In this document: positions 1-7,103 of the stretch, one piece after another
How the letters are laid out: each line of letters begins with the position of its first letter
How positions within the stretch are numbered: the stretch's first letter is position 1
Assembly (NCBI GenBank): GCA_049316905.1
Contig: JBMOJH010000089.1
Span: forward strand, 1 to 14,378
Direction: 5' to 3'
Source of the DNA: CAIPVR01 sp049316905
GTDB taxonomy: Bacteria > Actinomycetota > Acidimicrobiia > Acidimicrobiales > Microtrichaceae
DNA: 14,378 nucleotides
Program-made: the position numbers and the translations under genes
Notes under the pieces: generated by a model
Databases searched by the model: none
Seen by the model: only the letters and a program-made list of their open reading frames with translations
What the model was told of the DNA's origin: nothing

Positions 1-84
1 ATCGGTCGCCGACAGGCCGGAATCGGTCGCCGACAGGCCGGAATCGGTCGCCGACAGGCCGGAATCGGTCGCCGACCGGCCGGA
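1..84. repeat. Four tandem copies of a 21-bp repeat at the window edge
   Basis: Four head-to-tail copies of a 21-bp unit beginning ATCGGTCGCC lie at 1-21, 22-42, 43-63 and 64-84. The first three are identical; the fourth differs by one base (A to C at 77), which turns its core into the perfect inverted repeat GGTCG-C-CGACC. The array ends two bases before the stop codon of the leftward oxidoreductase gene, so it lies just downstream of that gene, and it probably continues past the window edge. The unit is a multiple of three and open in at least one frame on the minus strand (SGLSATD per unit), but no gene start is visible. It could be a minisatellite or a stacked transcription-end structure. 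Confidence 0.93.
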
Positions 85-86
85 TT

Positions 87-491
87 TCAGCGGGCCAGAC
101 GAGCCGGGGTGTTGATCCGGTCGGCCGCGATCCGCAGGATCACCCGGCCCTCCGGGCCGACCGGTCGCGCGTAGTCCGCGCCGGTGTAGCGGTTGGCGAG
201 CTGGTCGATGTGGCGCCGTGCCTCGTCGCCGGTGACGGTGCCCACCACGTGGCCCCGTACCTCCGACCAGTCCCACGCGTTGTCGGCGGAGTGGATCAGC
301 ACCGTCACCCGCGGGTCCCGGGCGACGTTCCGGGACCGCTGCCGCTGCGGCTCGGTGTTGACCAGCAGCACCTCGCCGTCGGTGTCGACCCAGGTGAGCT
401 GGGCCTGCGGTGTGCCGTCCGGCATGAGCGTGACCACGCTGGCCAGGTTCGGTCCCGTCGCCAGGCGGATCGTGTCCTCGTCGAGTTCCAT
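87..491 (-). CDS. PPOX-class (split beta-barrel) F420/FMN-dependent oxidoreductase
   Basis: A 134-residue protein of the pyridoxamine-5'-phosphate-oxidase-like split-barrel group. The family pattern is clear: a short N-terminal helix, then ASVVTLMPDGTPQAQLTWVD (residues 17-36), a strand ending LVNTEPQRQRSRN with the basic residues typical of the cofactor phosphate pocket, DPRVTVLI, and a WSEVRGHVVGTV strand. Members are small soluble dimers that use F420 or flavin to reduce or oxidise low-molecular-weight substrates; the substrate cannot be read here. The start is the ATG at 489-491, because GGAGG lies 7 bases upstream (499-503 on the plus strand); the frame stays open further upstream but that part does not look like the family. 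It is divergent from the GNAT-like gene, with 79 bases between the starts. Choice between F420 and FMN is inference. Confidence 0.85.
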   Translation of the reverse strand: MELDEDTIRLATGPNLASVVTLMPDGTPQAQLTWVDTDGEVLLVNTEPQRQRSRNVARDPRVTVLIHSADNAWDWSEVRGHVVGTVTGDEARRHIDQLANRYTGADYARPVGPEGRVILRIAADRINTPARLAR

Positions 492-516
492 GCTGCTACC
501 TCCGTGACCCGCGGTG

Positions 517-544
517 AACCTACCGACTCGTCGCCGGGTACGTT
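517..544. promoter_or_regulatory. Divergent pair of TANNNT -10 boxes
   Basis: Within the 79-base gap between divergent genes, TAGGTT reads leftward at 517-522 and TACGTT reads rightward at 539-544. Each would give a transcript start about 7 bases further on, leaving a leader of roughly 20 bases with the Shine-Dalgarno sequence of its gene. No convincing -35 is seen for either. The call rests on hexamer match and placement only. Confidence 0.35.
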
Positions 545-570
545 CGGCGCACCGGAACGAGGAGCGAGCG

Positions 571-897
571 ATGGCCGACGACACGACCGACCCGACGCCC
601 GAGGTGGTGCACGTTCCCGATCAGCGACGCTTCGAGCTGCTCCTCGGCGCTGAGCGCGTGGGCCTCGCCGAGTACGTGCGCAGGGGCGGGCGCTACGTGT
701 TCGTCCACACCGAGGTCGATCCCCGGCTCGAGGGCCGTGGCCTCGGCACGGTGTTGATCCGCACCGCGCTCGACACCGCCCGGGCCGAGCAGGCCGAGGT
801 CGTGCCGCTCTGCCCGTTCGTGGCCGCGTTCATCGAGCGCCATCCCGACTACCGGGACCTCGTGGACGAGGAGGCGCTCCGCTTCCTCGACCGCTGA
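571..897 (+). CDS. GNAT-like N-acetyltransferase, YjdJ/COG2388 type
   Basis: A 108-residue single-domain protein. RLEGRGLGT (residues 52-60) is the acetyl-CoA pyrophosphate loop, followed by a helix (VLIRTALDTARAE) and VVPLCPFVAAFIERHPDY (78-94). This PLCPFV...HPxY ending, with a conserved Cys at 81, is characteristic of the short YjdJ-type GNATs, which lack the N-terminal strands and helices of full-length acetyltransferases. The acceptor is unknown. The ATG at 571 is chosen over an upstream in-frame ATG at 514 because GGAG lies 6 bases before it and the extra N-terminus would be a basic, family-unlike stretch. It is convergent with the alpha/beta hydrolase gene, with a hairpin in the 25-base gap. 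Confidence 0.85.
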   Translation: MADDTTDPTPEVVHVPDQRRFELLLGAERVGLAEYVRRGGRYVFVHTEVDPRLEGRGLGTVLIRTALDTARAEQAEVVPLCPFVAAFIERHPDYRDLVDEEALRFLDR

Positions 898-918
898 CCG
901 CGTTCCGTCGCGGTCGGC
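893..918. terminator. Hairpin between convergent genes, probable bidirectional terminator
   Basis: GACCGCG (896-902) pairs perfectly with CGCGGTC (909-915) around a 6-base loop. On the plus strand the stem extends to ten pairs through a U-G wobble and two G-C pairs (893-918). It overlaps the GNAT stop codon and lies just before the hydrolase stop codon. There is no T tract, which is usual for actinobacterial terminators. Confidence 0.5.
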
Positions 919-922
919 CGGT

Positions 923-1930
923 TCAGGCCGGTACGGGCTCGGCCAGGGCCTCGCGCAGGGCATCGGCCATGGAGCCGATGAAGCGGGCGGAGATGTCCGA
1001 CGCCGCCGCGATCGCGTCGGCACCGTGGTACATACCCGGCACCACGACGAGCTCGACCTCCACACCGGCGTCCTCCAGACGACGCGCGTAGGTGACGTCC
1101 TCGTCCTGGAACAGGTCGCGGTCTCCCACGCCGATCCAGGCCGGGGGCAGCCCCGACAGGTCGGCGCACCGGGCCGCGGCCGCGTACGGCGGAAGGGGAT
1201 CGGACCCGGGCGCGTGACCCAGGTACGACGTCCAGCCGAAACGGTTGGACCGGGGGGTCCACACGGCGAAGCGGCCGGGCGGTGGGTGCAGCACCGTGCG
1301 GTCGTCGAGCATCGGGTACACGAGCAGCTGGAACGGCACCGGGGGGCCGCCCTCGTCGCGGGCGCGCTGGCAGAGCGACGCGGCCAGCCCGCCGCCCGCG
1401 CTCGCGCCGCCCACCGCGATCCGTCCGGGATCGATCCCGAGGTCCGCCGCATGCCCGTGCACCCACGCGAGCGAGGCCGCGCAGTCGTCGATGGCGGCGG
1501 GGAACGGGTGCTCCGGGGCGAGCCGGTAGCTGGTGGCCACGACCGCCGTGCCGGAGTCGCGGGCCAGGCGGCTGAGGACGTCGACCGAGCCGTCCGGCGC
1601 ACCCATCACCAGCCCGCCGCCGTGGATGAAGAACACCGCCGGACCGGGCCGGTCACGGCCCTCGGGCTCGATCACGAGGAGGCGGACGGGCGGGCCGTCG
1701 GGCCCCGGGAGGAGCTCGCGGACCGTGGTGCCGGCCACGGGCGGGGTGGGCCGGGTGATGGCTGCACGGGCCACGCCGAGCACGCGCTCGTCCACGCGGA
1801 ACGGCACCAGCAGCAGGGGGGACCGCAGTTCCCCGGGAACGCCCTCGAAGGACCGCCGGGCGTGGCGCACCCCGGCCACCGCGACGCCCACCGCCGTCGC
1901 ACCGGCCAGCACACCGATCGCTCGCTTCAT
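923..1930 (-). CDS. HSL-type alpha/beta hydrolase (esterase/lipase), probably membrane-anchored
   Basis: A 335-residue alpha/beta hydrolase of the hormone-sensitive-lipase family (bacterial lipase family IV). Visible in order: an N-terminal hydrophobic segment (about residues 4-21, Ala/Gly/Val-rich) that could anchor it or act as an uncleaved signal; the oxyanion-hole motif HGGG (103-106); the nucleophile elbow GGASAGGG with Ser177; the acidic residue of the triad at Asp272 in DLFQDED; and His302 in MYHG. It should hydrolyse short or medium acyl esters. Start choice is open: GGAGG lies 11 bases before the ATG at 1930 and 5 bases before an in-frame GTG at 1936; a GTG at 1942 is too close to it. 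The C-terminal codons and the upstream leader of this gene recur as a relic at 13044-13160. Confidence 0.9.
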   Translation of the reverse strand: MKRAIGVLAGATAVGVAVAGVRHARRSFEGVPGELRSPLLLVPFRVDERVLGVARAAITRPTPPVAGTTVRELLPGPDGPPVRLLVIEPEGRDRPGPAVFFIHGGGLVMGAPDGSVDVLSRLARDSGTAVVATSYRLAPEHPFPAAIDDCAASLAWVHGHAADLGIDPGRIAVGGASAGGGLAASLCQRARDEGGPPVPFQLLVYPMLDDRTVLHPPPGRFAVWTPRSNRFGWTSYLGHAPGSDPLPPYAAAARCADLSGLPPAWIGVGDRDLFQDEDVTYARRLEDAGVEVELVVVPGMYHGADAIAAASDISARFIGSMADALREALAEPVPA

Positions 1931-1957
1931 CCCCACGGACACCTCCGGACCTCGACG

Positions 1958-1987
1958 CCGGGCACGAGTGTCGCACCCCGTGCCCGG
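1958..1987. promoter_or_regulatory. 9-bp perfect dyad in the hydrolase leader
   Basis: CCGGGCACG (1958-1966) is perfectly complementary to CGTGCCCGG (1979-1987), with 12 bases between, 28 to 57 bases upstream of the hydrolase ATG. Transcribed leftward it could form a leader hairpin; as DNA it could be an operator. The left arm and loop are conserved in the relic at 13130-13159 (28 of 30 bases), but the right arm there is degraded, so only 6 bp of stem remain. Confidence 0.45.
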
Positions 1988-2067
1988 TGCCGGGTACGGG
2001 GACGGTCACGGCCCTGAGGTGCCCGACCATCTCCACGTTCTCGACCCGCCGGTCCTGACGCGGCCGA

Positions 2068-2114
2068 AATCGGGGATCCTCCCGATTGACGCCCTGAGGA
2101 ACCCGTCGTGCAAT
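2068..2114 (+). promoter_or_regulatory. Putative promoter with dyad overlapping the -35, large lipoprotein gene
   Basis: TTGACG (2086-2091) and TGCAAT (2109-2114) are separated by 17 bases, a reasonable sigma-70-like pair; the start would fall near 2121, about 60 bases before the GTG at 2182. A perfect 7-bp inverted repeat, AATCGGG (2068-2074) and CCCGATT (2081-2087) around GATCCT, shares its last two bases with the -35. That is where a repressor or activator could bind. Confidence 0.4.
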
Positions 2115-2181
2115 GGATCGGGCGGGGCCGGCTGGTCCTGCGGGGCGATGGCACCTCGGTGCCGGGGGAGTCGGAGTAGCT

Positions 2182-5100
2182 GTGCGCACATCAGGGCGGA
2201 CCCGGAGTGGATCGGTGCGACGTACGGCGCGCCTGTGGCCGGTGGCGGTGCTGTCGGTCGCTCTGGTGGCGGCCGCCTGTGCGGGCCCGCCCTCACCTCC
2301 GCCGGCTGCCGACGGCGGACCCATCCCCCCCGGGGTCGACTTCACGACCATGCCGTACCAACCGGCGGACGCCCCCCGGCTCGTGGCGGAGCTGTCGTCG
2401 GCGCGCAGCGATCCGGCCTTCGTCGACTCGATCGATCCGTCCCGACGCGACGCCGCCCTCGCCGGGATCGACGCGTTCCTGGCCCGTCCCGACGCCGCGT
2501 CGCTCCTGTCGAACTACATCACCGACCGGCGCGCCGCGGATGCCGCGCAGCGTGCCACCGGACGGCTCCCCGCCCCGCCGTCCCCGGCCACGCTGGACGC
2601 GTTGGGACTGGGTGACCCGATCGACCCGACGACCGTGGAGCCGACCACGACCACGGTCCCCGACGCCGAGGCCGCCGCTCCCGCTGCGGAGGTGGAAACG
2701 TTCAGCAGCCCGTCGGTGCAGGTGCCCGGGTCGCTCGAGCCGGTCAGCACCTTCCTCTCCGGTGGCCAGTGGCCCGTCGGTGGCCCGAGGCCGTGGCCGG
2801 TGGGCGCGGGGTCCAAGGCCGACAAGATGGCCGTGGCGCGTGCCGGGAGCGGCACGCTCGATCCCGCCGCCAACTGCACCCGGGAGGCCACCGGTCCCCG
2901 GCACCTCCCGACGGATGCCGTGCCCTCGTTCGAGGGACGGGTCTACACCCCCACCCAGGGCGCCTTCGCCTCCAGCGGTGCTCCGGGCAGCCCGGAGCCG
3001 GGCGTGATCACGAACTACCACGGTGAACTGGTGACCCGCCCGGACCCGACCGGCTCCGGCATCACCCAGATGAAGGTGGAGGCCCACCTCCTGTCGCCCA
3101 CCGTGGACCCCGTCCGGACCGCGGCGGCACGCGTGTTGAACCCGTCGGCCCCCGAGGTCCTGGCGAACCCGAGCGCGCTCCGGGGCCACGTGGTGGTGGA
3201 GGGCCTCGACGGTTCCAACGTGTCGTACTTCCCCGGCTCCCCGGGCACCGAGTGGAGGACCCTCTGCTACGCCGAGGACCTCGGTGTGACCGATGTGAAG
3301 CGCGCCTACGTGGAGGCGTGGGTGCCGATGCGGTACCCGTCGGTCTCGGATCCCCGGAACCTCCGCGAGCCCGGCTTCCAGGTGCGCTTCGAGACGGTCG
3401 ACGCCTTCTGGAACGCCGCGGCCGGTGCCTTCCCCACCTTCTTCTACGCGGCCGACCAGGCCACGGTGATCCTCCAGGGTGAGAACCAACCGTTGGCCCA
3501 TGACGCCCCGGTGCCCGGCGGGTCGGCCGCGGTCCGCGTGGCCGACGAGGTGATGGTGGACCGTGACGGCGTGCCCACCAACGACCTCGAGTCGATCCTG
3601 CGCTCGAAGATCGAACCGGCCATCGCTCCGGCGCTCGACAGCTTCGACAACACGTGGATCCCCCTCCTGGGGATCGGCGTGATCATCTGGGTCCAGGACG
3701 TGAAGCCCGGCGGCGCATCCCTGGATCTCGACATCAGGAACATCGGCCCGGATGACGAGGCCGAGTTCGTGGGCAAGTTCTCGCTGTCCGGCCTCCGCCT
3801 CCGGGGCGCCTTCACCAGCCCGATCGGCGGGTGCGGGTACAGCACGACGGTGAACGGCACACTCAACGTGACGGGTCAGATCAACCGCAGGACCGGTGAC
3901 GTCACCAGCCTCCAGATCGACGGCGGGCACTACCTGTCGGACGTGTCGACGTCGAAGACGTTCGTCATCGGCCCCGGCCTGATCGAGACCGGGCTCTGCT
4001 GGGCGGCCTGGTGGGGCGGCACCAAGGTGGCCCTCGACGCCCTCGACTCCATGGCCCGGGGCCGGTTCGACACGCTGCCCGACACGAAGTTGTCGAACAC
4101 CGTGGAGCTGAACGCCGAGGACACCGTCGGGCCCGGTACCAGCACCCCGGGCGGCGGTGGGTTCGGCATCACCAACGTGGGCTTCGAGCGGTCGTGCTTC
4201 CCCAAGGGGTGTCAGGGGGGCGATGTGCTCCTCGACGCCGACGGGCTGGCACCGGCGGTCGGCCTCTCGGTTCGCGACAACGTGCCGGCCTCGGGCTCGC
4301 GACGGTTCCCGGTGGTGTACAACCCGACGCTCCGGACGAACCTGGCCACGCTGTACAACTCGGCCGCCCTGCCGGACCAGCGCCCGTACAAGTTCGCCGG
4401 GTTCCTCCATCCCACGCTGGTGAACCAGATCCTCCGGGCGCTCGCCGAGGGGAACGGCACCCCCGGTTCCGGCATGCTCGAACGGTCGGGATCCGGGTTC
4501 TCCACCAGGTCCGACGTGGCGCCGATCCTGGTGACGCCGTCGGTCTCGCCGCTCGCGAAGCCCCTCACCGTGCTCGTCCCCGATGTGCGGGTCTCCGACG
4601 GGACCAACGAGTTCGCGGTGGACGTCACCGCAGGCATCGACCTGTCGGTGGACGCCCCCACCCGCAAGCTGCGGGCGTCGCTGACGGTGAGCGCGGACGT
4701 GGAGACCCTGCAGTGCGGCCTCTCCATCGCCGGTCCGGAGGGGTGGGTGGCCAGCTACTCGCTCTGTGCGAGCCGCGACTGGTTCGGCGACCCGGGTGTG
4801 GCGCTGCCGAGCATCCCGGCCACCATCGGCTTCGTGGTGAACGACGTGGTGCGTCCACTTGTCGAGAAGAGCCTCGGTGAGGTGGAGGTGCCGAAGGTCG
4901 AGGGCTTCGACCTCCTGTCGCTCGGGAGCTCCAAGGTGGACAACGTGGACGGGTTCCCGTCGGTGTTCGTCGGCTATCCGCAGCCATCGCTCGACATCAA
5001 ACTGTCGACCCCCGGCAGTGGGCTGATCGGACGGGCGACGGCCCTCGGCCTCCCGGGGACCGGGGCGATCAACTACACCTGGACCTTCCGCGACCTGTAC

Positions 5101-5286
5101 GGATCGCGGGTCTACACGCCGCTCGGTTCCGGCGACGAACAGTCCGACGCGCTGTACCTCTACTCGCCGGCCCCGTCCGGCGGGGTCCTCTGGCTCCGCA
5201 AGTTCGGTGCCCGGGTGACGGTCACGGCGTCGCGGGGCGGTGAGACCCGCACGACGACCGCCGACTACGTCTGGTACCGCCCCTGA
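2182..5286 (+). CDS. Large secreted lipoprotein with BPI/TULIP-like lobes and C-terminal Ig/PKD-like domain (function unknown)
   Basis: A 1034-residue exported protein. After a basic n-region (VRRTAR) and the hydrophobic LWPVAVLSVALVAAA comes a lipobox-like Cys at 33, then a Pro-rich mature start. Residues about 50-130 are helical; 130-175 is a Pro/Thr/Ala linker. From about 467 a helix (LESILRSKIEPAIAPALDSF) leads into alternating amphipathic strands to about 640. A second similar unit spans 667-934, ending in a long helix (GFVVNDVVRPLVEKSLGEV), PKVEGFDLLSLGSSKVDN and DGFPSVFVGYP. This strand-helix-'GF...DGF..VG' order resembles the C-terminal lobe of BPI/LBP proteins; that is my reading, not a search result. 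Residues 935-1034 look like an Ig/PKD domain (INYTWTFRD). Eight further Cys suggest disulfides. GTG 2182 (GGAG, 5-base spacing) and GTG 2215 (GGAG, 7 bases; 22-residue signal) are equally good starts. Lipid binding is inference. Confidence 0.85.
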   Translation: MRTSGRTRSGSVRRTARLWPVAVLSVALVAAACAGPPSPPPAADGGPIPPGVDFTTMPYQPADAPRLVAELSSARSDPAFVDSIDPSRRDAALAGIDAFLARPDAASLLSNYITDRRAADAAQRATGRLPAPPSPATLDALGLGDPIDPTTVEPTTTTVPDAEAAAPAAEVETFSSPSVQVPGSLEPVSTFLSGGQWPVGGPRPWPVGAGSKADKMAVARAGSGTLDPAANCTREATGPRHLPTDAVPSFEGRVYTPTQGAFASSGAPGSPEPGVITNYHGELVTRPDPTGSGITQMKVEAHLLSPTVDPVRTAAARVLNPSAPEVLANPSALRGHVVVEGLDGSNVSYFPGSPGTEWRTLCYAEDLGVTDVKRAYVEAWVPMRYPSVSDPRNLREPGFQVRFETVDAFWNAAAGAFPTFFYAADQATVILQGENQPLAHDAPVPGGSAAVRVADEVMVDRDGVPTNDLESILRSKIEPAIAPALDSFDNTWIPLLGIGVIIWVQDVKPGGASLDLDIRNIGPDDEAEFVGKFSLSGLRLRGAFTSPIGGCGYSTTVNGTLNVTGQINRRTGDVTSLQIDGGHYLSDVSTSKTFVIGPGLIETGLCWAAWWGGTKVALDALDSMARGRFDTLPDTKLSNTVELNAEDTVGPGTSTPGGGGFGITNVGFERSCFPKGCQGGDVLLDADGLAPAVGLSVRDNVPASGSRRFPVVYNPTLRTNLATLYNSAALPDQRPYKFAGFLHPTLVNQILRALAEGNGTPGSGMLERSGSGFSTRSDVAPILVTPSVSPLAKPLTVLVPDVRVSDGTNEFAVDVTAGIDLSVDAPTRKLRASLTVSADVETLQCGLSIAGPEGWVASYSLCASRDWFGDPGVALPSIPATIGFVVNDVVRPLVEKSLGEVEVPKVEGFDLLSLGSSKVDNVDGFPSVFVGYPQPSLDIKLSTPGSGLIGRATALGLPGTGAINYTWTFRDLYGSRVYTPLGSGDEQSDALYLYSPAPSGGVLWLRKFGARVTVTASRGGETRTTTADYVWYRP

Positions 5287-5343
5287 CATGTCGGGTCCGC
5301 GAGGTCGAGACGGTCGATCCTCACTTCGCCAGTCCTTCGAGCG

Positions 5344-5392
5344 AGTGCCCGTGGGGAACGTCACGGTCGCAGTCCCGCGGACCGCGGGCACT
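5344..5392. terminator. Inverted repeats between convergent genes
   Basis: In the 109-base gap between the large lipoprotein and the nitroreductase, AGTGCCCG (5344-5351) is perfectly complementary to CGGGCACT (5385-5392). Nested at its right side is CCCGCGG-A-CCGCGGG (5374-5388). The two structures compete for the same bases. Either could terminate one or both convergent transcripts; there is no T tract. Confidence 0.35.
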
Positions 5393-5395
5393 GCC

Positions 5396-6040
5396 TCAGC
5401 CGCGGGGGACGGGGCGGGACCCCCAACGGTCCCAGTGCACGACGGTCTCGACCGGTGGACGGGCTGCAGGCTGCAACGAACTCCCGGTGATGTGGGCGAC
5501 CGGGAAGAGCGCCACCTGTGTGACGTGCTCGGGGATGCCGAGCAACTGCGCGGCGTCGGCCTCCCTGAACAGATGGAGCGTCGTCCAGACCGACCCGAGG
5601 CCGCGGGAGCGGAGGGCCAGGAGGAAGCTCCACGCCGCCGGCAGGATCGAGCCGTAGGCGGCTGCAGCGACCGCGTTGGGGGCGCCGTCGATCCGCCGCT
5701 CGATGCAGGGGATCACCATGACCGGCACACGCGCGAGCACCGTGGTCAGGTGCAGTGCGCTCTCGTAGACCCGGCGGGTCTGGGGGTCCGGCTCGCCCTC
5801 GGCGGCGGCCGTGAGGTAGTCGGCCCCGGCGGTCCGGTACATCTCGGCGAGTTCGCCCCGCAGGTCCGGATCGCTGACCACCACCCACCGCCAGTCCTGT
5901 CCGTTGCTGGCCGTCGGGGCCTGCAGGGCCAGTTCGATGCACTCGAGCACGACGGCAGGATCGACGGGCCGGTCGAGGTCGAGGCGACGCCGGATCGCGC
6001 GGGTGGTGCGGAGGACCTCGTCGACGTCGTCGGTGCGCAT
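5396..6040 (-). CDS. Nitroreductase-family FMN oxidoreductase, Rv3368c-like
   Basis: A 214-residue nitroreductase-fold protein. The N-terminal VDEVLRTTRAIRRRLDLDRP (residues 6-25) contains the Arg-rich FMN-phosphate contact; LALQAPTASNGQDWRW (37-52) is the second FMN segment; and SFLLALRSRGLGSVWTTLH (138-156) is the family's core helix with the GLGS turn. From memory, the same segments occur in Mycobacterium tuberculosis Rv3368c, a single-domain nitroreductase of unknown physiological substrate, which suggests orthology. Such enzymes are dimers that use NAD(P)H to reduce nitro, quinone or enone groups. The ATG at 6040 has a GAGGGGG Shine-Dalgarno sequence 7 bases upstream. It is convergent with the lipoprotein gene and divergent from the dehydrogenase run, sharing a 232-base intergenic region. 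Confidence 0.9.
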   Translation of the reverse strand: MRTDDVDEVLRTTRAIRRRLDLDRPVDPAVVLECIELALQAPTASNGQDWRWVVVSDPDLRGELAEMYRTAGADYLTAAAEGEPDPQTRRVYESALHLTTVLARVPVMVIPCIERRIDGAPNAVAAAAYGSILPAAWSFLLALRSRGLGSVWTTLHLFREADAAQLLGIPEHVTQVALFPVAHITGSSLQPAARPPVETVVHWDRWGSRPVPRG

Positions 6041-6177
6041 GGCCGGACCCCCTCACGGCGCTCCCCGGCGGGCGCCGACGGCCCAGTGGAGCACCGCTGC
6101 CGGGGCCGGGTCCACCGCAGCGGCGCTGCCTCAACGGGTGGCCCGCCGGGCGACTCGGGCGACCCCGGGCGTCGAGT

Positions 6178-6221
6178 CGACACGCGCGTTAGATTCGTCC
6201 GGGTCGGTTCGCTGCGAACCG
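6178..6221 (+). promoter_or_regulatory. Promoter of the five-gene run with two candidate operators
   Basis: TAGATT (6190-6195) fits the TANNNT -10 pattern; the start would be near 6203 and the leader about 70 bases. Immediately downstream is the perfect palindrome CGGTTCGCTGCGAACCG (6205-6221; 7-bp arms, 3-base centre). Overlapping the -10 from the left is CGACACGCGCGTTAG (6178-6192), which matches 12 of 15 bases of the palindrome at the PhyH start (8701-8715). Just before it is the dyad GTCGAGTCGAC (6171-6181). No clear -35 is present. Placement favours repressor binding. Confidence 0.45.
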
Positions 6222-6272
6222 TGACGGAACGAGGGGGTACGTGATGGTCGTCGTGCGTGCAGAGGACCTCCG

Positions 6273-7103
6273 GTGAGCGGCGCCGAGCTGTTCCGGTACG
6301 ACGGGCGGAAGGCGCTCGTGGTCGGGGGGGCCACCGGCATGGGCGCGGCGGTCGCCGAGCTCGCGGTCGACGCCGGGGCGGACGTGGTCGTGATGGACCG
6401 GGCCGTCGTGACCCAGCCCGGGGTGGAGGCCGTCGCGCTCGACCTCTCCCAGCGCACCTCGGTCGACGCGGCGCTCGACGCACTGGGCGGTCCCATCGAC
6501 GTGCTGTTCTCCTGCGCTGGTGTGGCCGACGGGACGCCGGGCATCGAACGCATCAACTTCATCGGGCACCGCTACATGATCGACCGCCTCGTGGAACGTG
6601 GATGGCTGTCGGAGGGTAGTGCGATCGGCATGATCTCCTCGGCGGCCGGCCTGGGTTGGGAGGCCGACCTCGACCTGTTGCTCGAGTTCCTCGCGATCAC
6701 CGACTGGGACGCAGCGGTGGAGTGGGTAACGGCTCACGAGAAGGCCGACTACCTGTCGATGAAGCGCGCGATGTGCGCCTACGTGGCCGCACAGGCCCGG
6801 CCGATGCTGGCCCGTGGGATTCGCATCAACGCGGTCTGCCCGGGCCCCACCGACACACCGCTCGCCCGCGCGAACGCCGAGATGTGGCTCGACTTCGGCT
6901 CGGACTACCGGGAGGCCGTGGGCATCGAGCCGTCGACGCCGGCCGAGCAGGCTGCCGTGCTGGTGTTCCTGTGCAGCGCGGCGGCCAGTGCCGTGAACGG
7001 CCAGACCGTCGTGTCGGACTCGGGGTACCTGGCCTCGGGGTTGTCGCACGACTTCGAACCGGCGATCCCCGCTGCGGAGTTCCTCTACGGACGATTCGGT
7101 TGA
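6273..7103 (+). CDS. SDR oxidoreductase, 3-alpha-hydroxysteroid dehydrogenase/carbonyl reductase-like
   Basis: A 276-residue short-chain dehydrogenase. The Rossmann motif is VVGGATGMG (16-24), an acidic residue follows beta-2 (Asp42 in MDR), which favours NAD(H), and CAG (81-83) replaces the usual NAG. The catalytic residues are Ser122/123 (ISSAAG), Tyr160 and Lys164 (YLSMK). Ser and Tyr are separated by about 37 residues instead of about 13, with a helical insertion (LLLEFLAITDWDAAVEWV) between them. Comamonas 3-alpha-HSD/carbonyl reductase has the same arrangement, and the GATETPL-like turn is matched by GPTDTPL (191-197). It would interconvert a secondary alcohol and a ketone, possibly on a sterol-like or bulky ring substrate (inference). 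The GTG start at 6273 has AGAGGA 6 bases upstream. It is the first gene of the run and overlaps the next by 4 bases. Confidence 0.88.
   Translation: MSGAELFRYDGRKALVVGGATGMGAAVAELAVDAGADVVVMDRAVVTQPGVEAVALDLSQRTSVDAALDALGGPIDVLFSCAGVADGTPGIERINFIGHRYMIDRLVERGWLSEGSAIGMISSAAGLGWEADLDLLLEFLAITDWDAAVEWVTAHEKADYLSMKRAMCAYVAAQARPMLARGIRINAVCPGPTDTPLARANAEMWLDFGSDYREAVGIEPSTPAEQAAVLVFLCSAAASAVNGQTVVSDSGYLASGLSHDFEPAIPAAEFLYGRFG

Noticed and set aside
1..84. CRISPR array
   Set aside because: The copies are contiguous with no unique spacers, and the unit is 21 bp.
923..1942. GTG at 1942 as hydrolase start
   Set aside because: The GGAGG that would serve it overlaps the GTG; ATG 1930 or GTG 1936 have workable spacing.
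2113..2181. ATG at 2113 as start of the large lipoprotein
   Set aside because: It overlaps the predicted -10 region and would put about 55 residues, including a Gly/Pro/Ala stretch, before the lipobox Cys. GTG 2182 and GTG 2215 both have GGAG at good spacing.
2293..5391. Open minus-strand frame of 1032 codons opposite the large lipoprotein
   Set aside because: It is the mirror of a GC-rich gene with strong third-position bias. Its translation is Arg/Gly/His/Val-rich without recognisable domains, and the plus-strand product has a signal peptide and coherent folds.
6056..6077. CGGCGC/GCGCCG hairpin before the nitroreductase start
   Set aside because: A 6-bp all-GC stem with a 10-base loop is expected by chance at this base composition.
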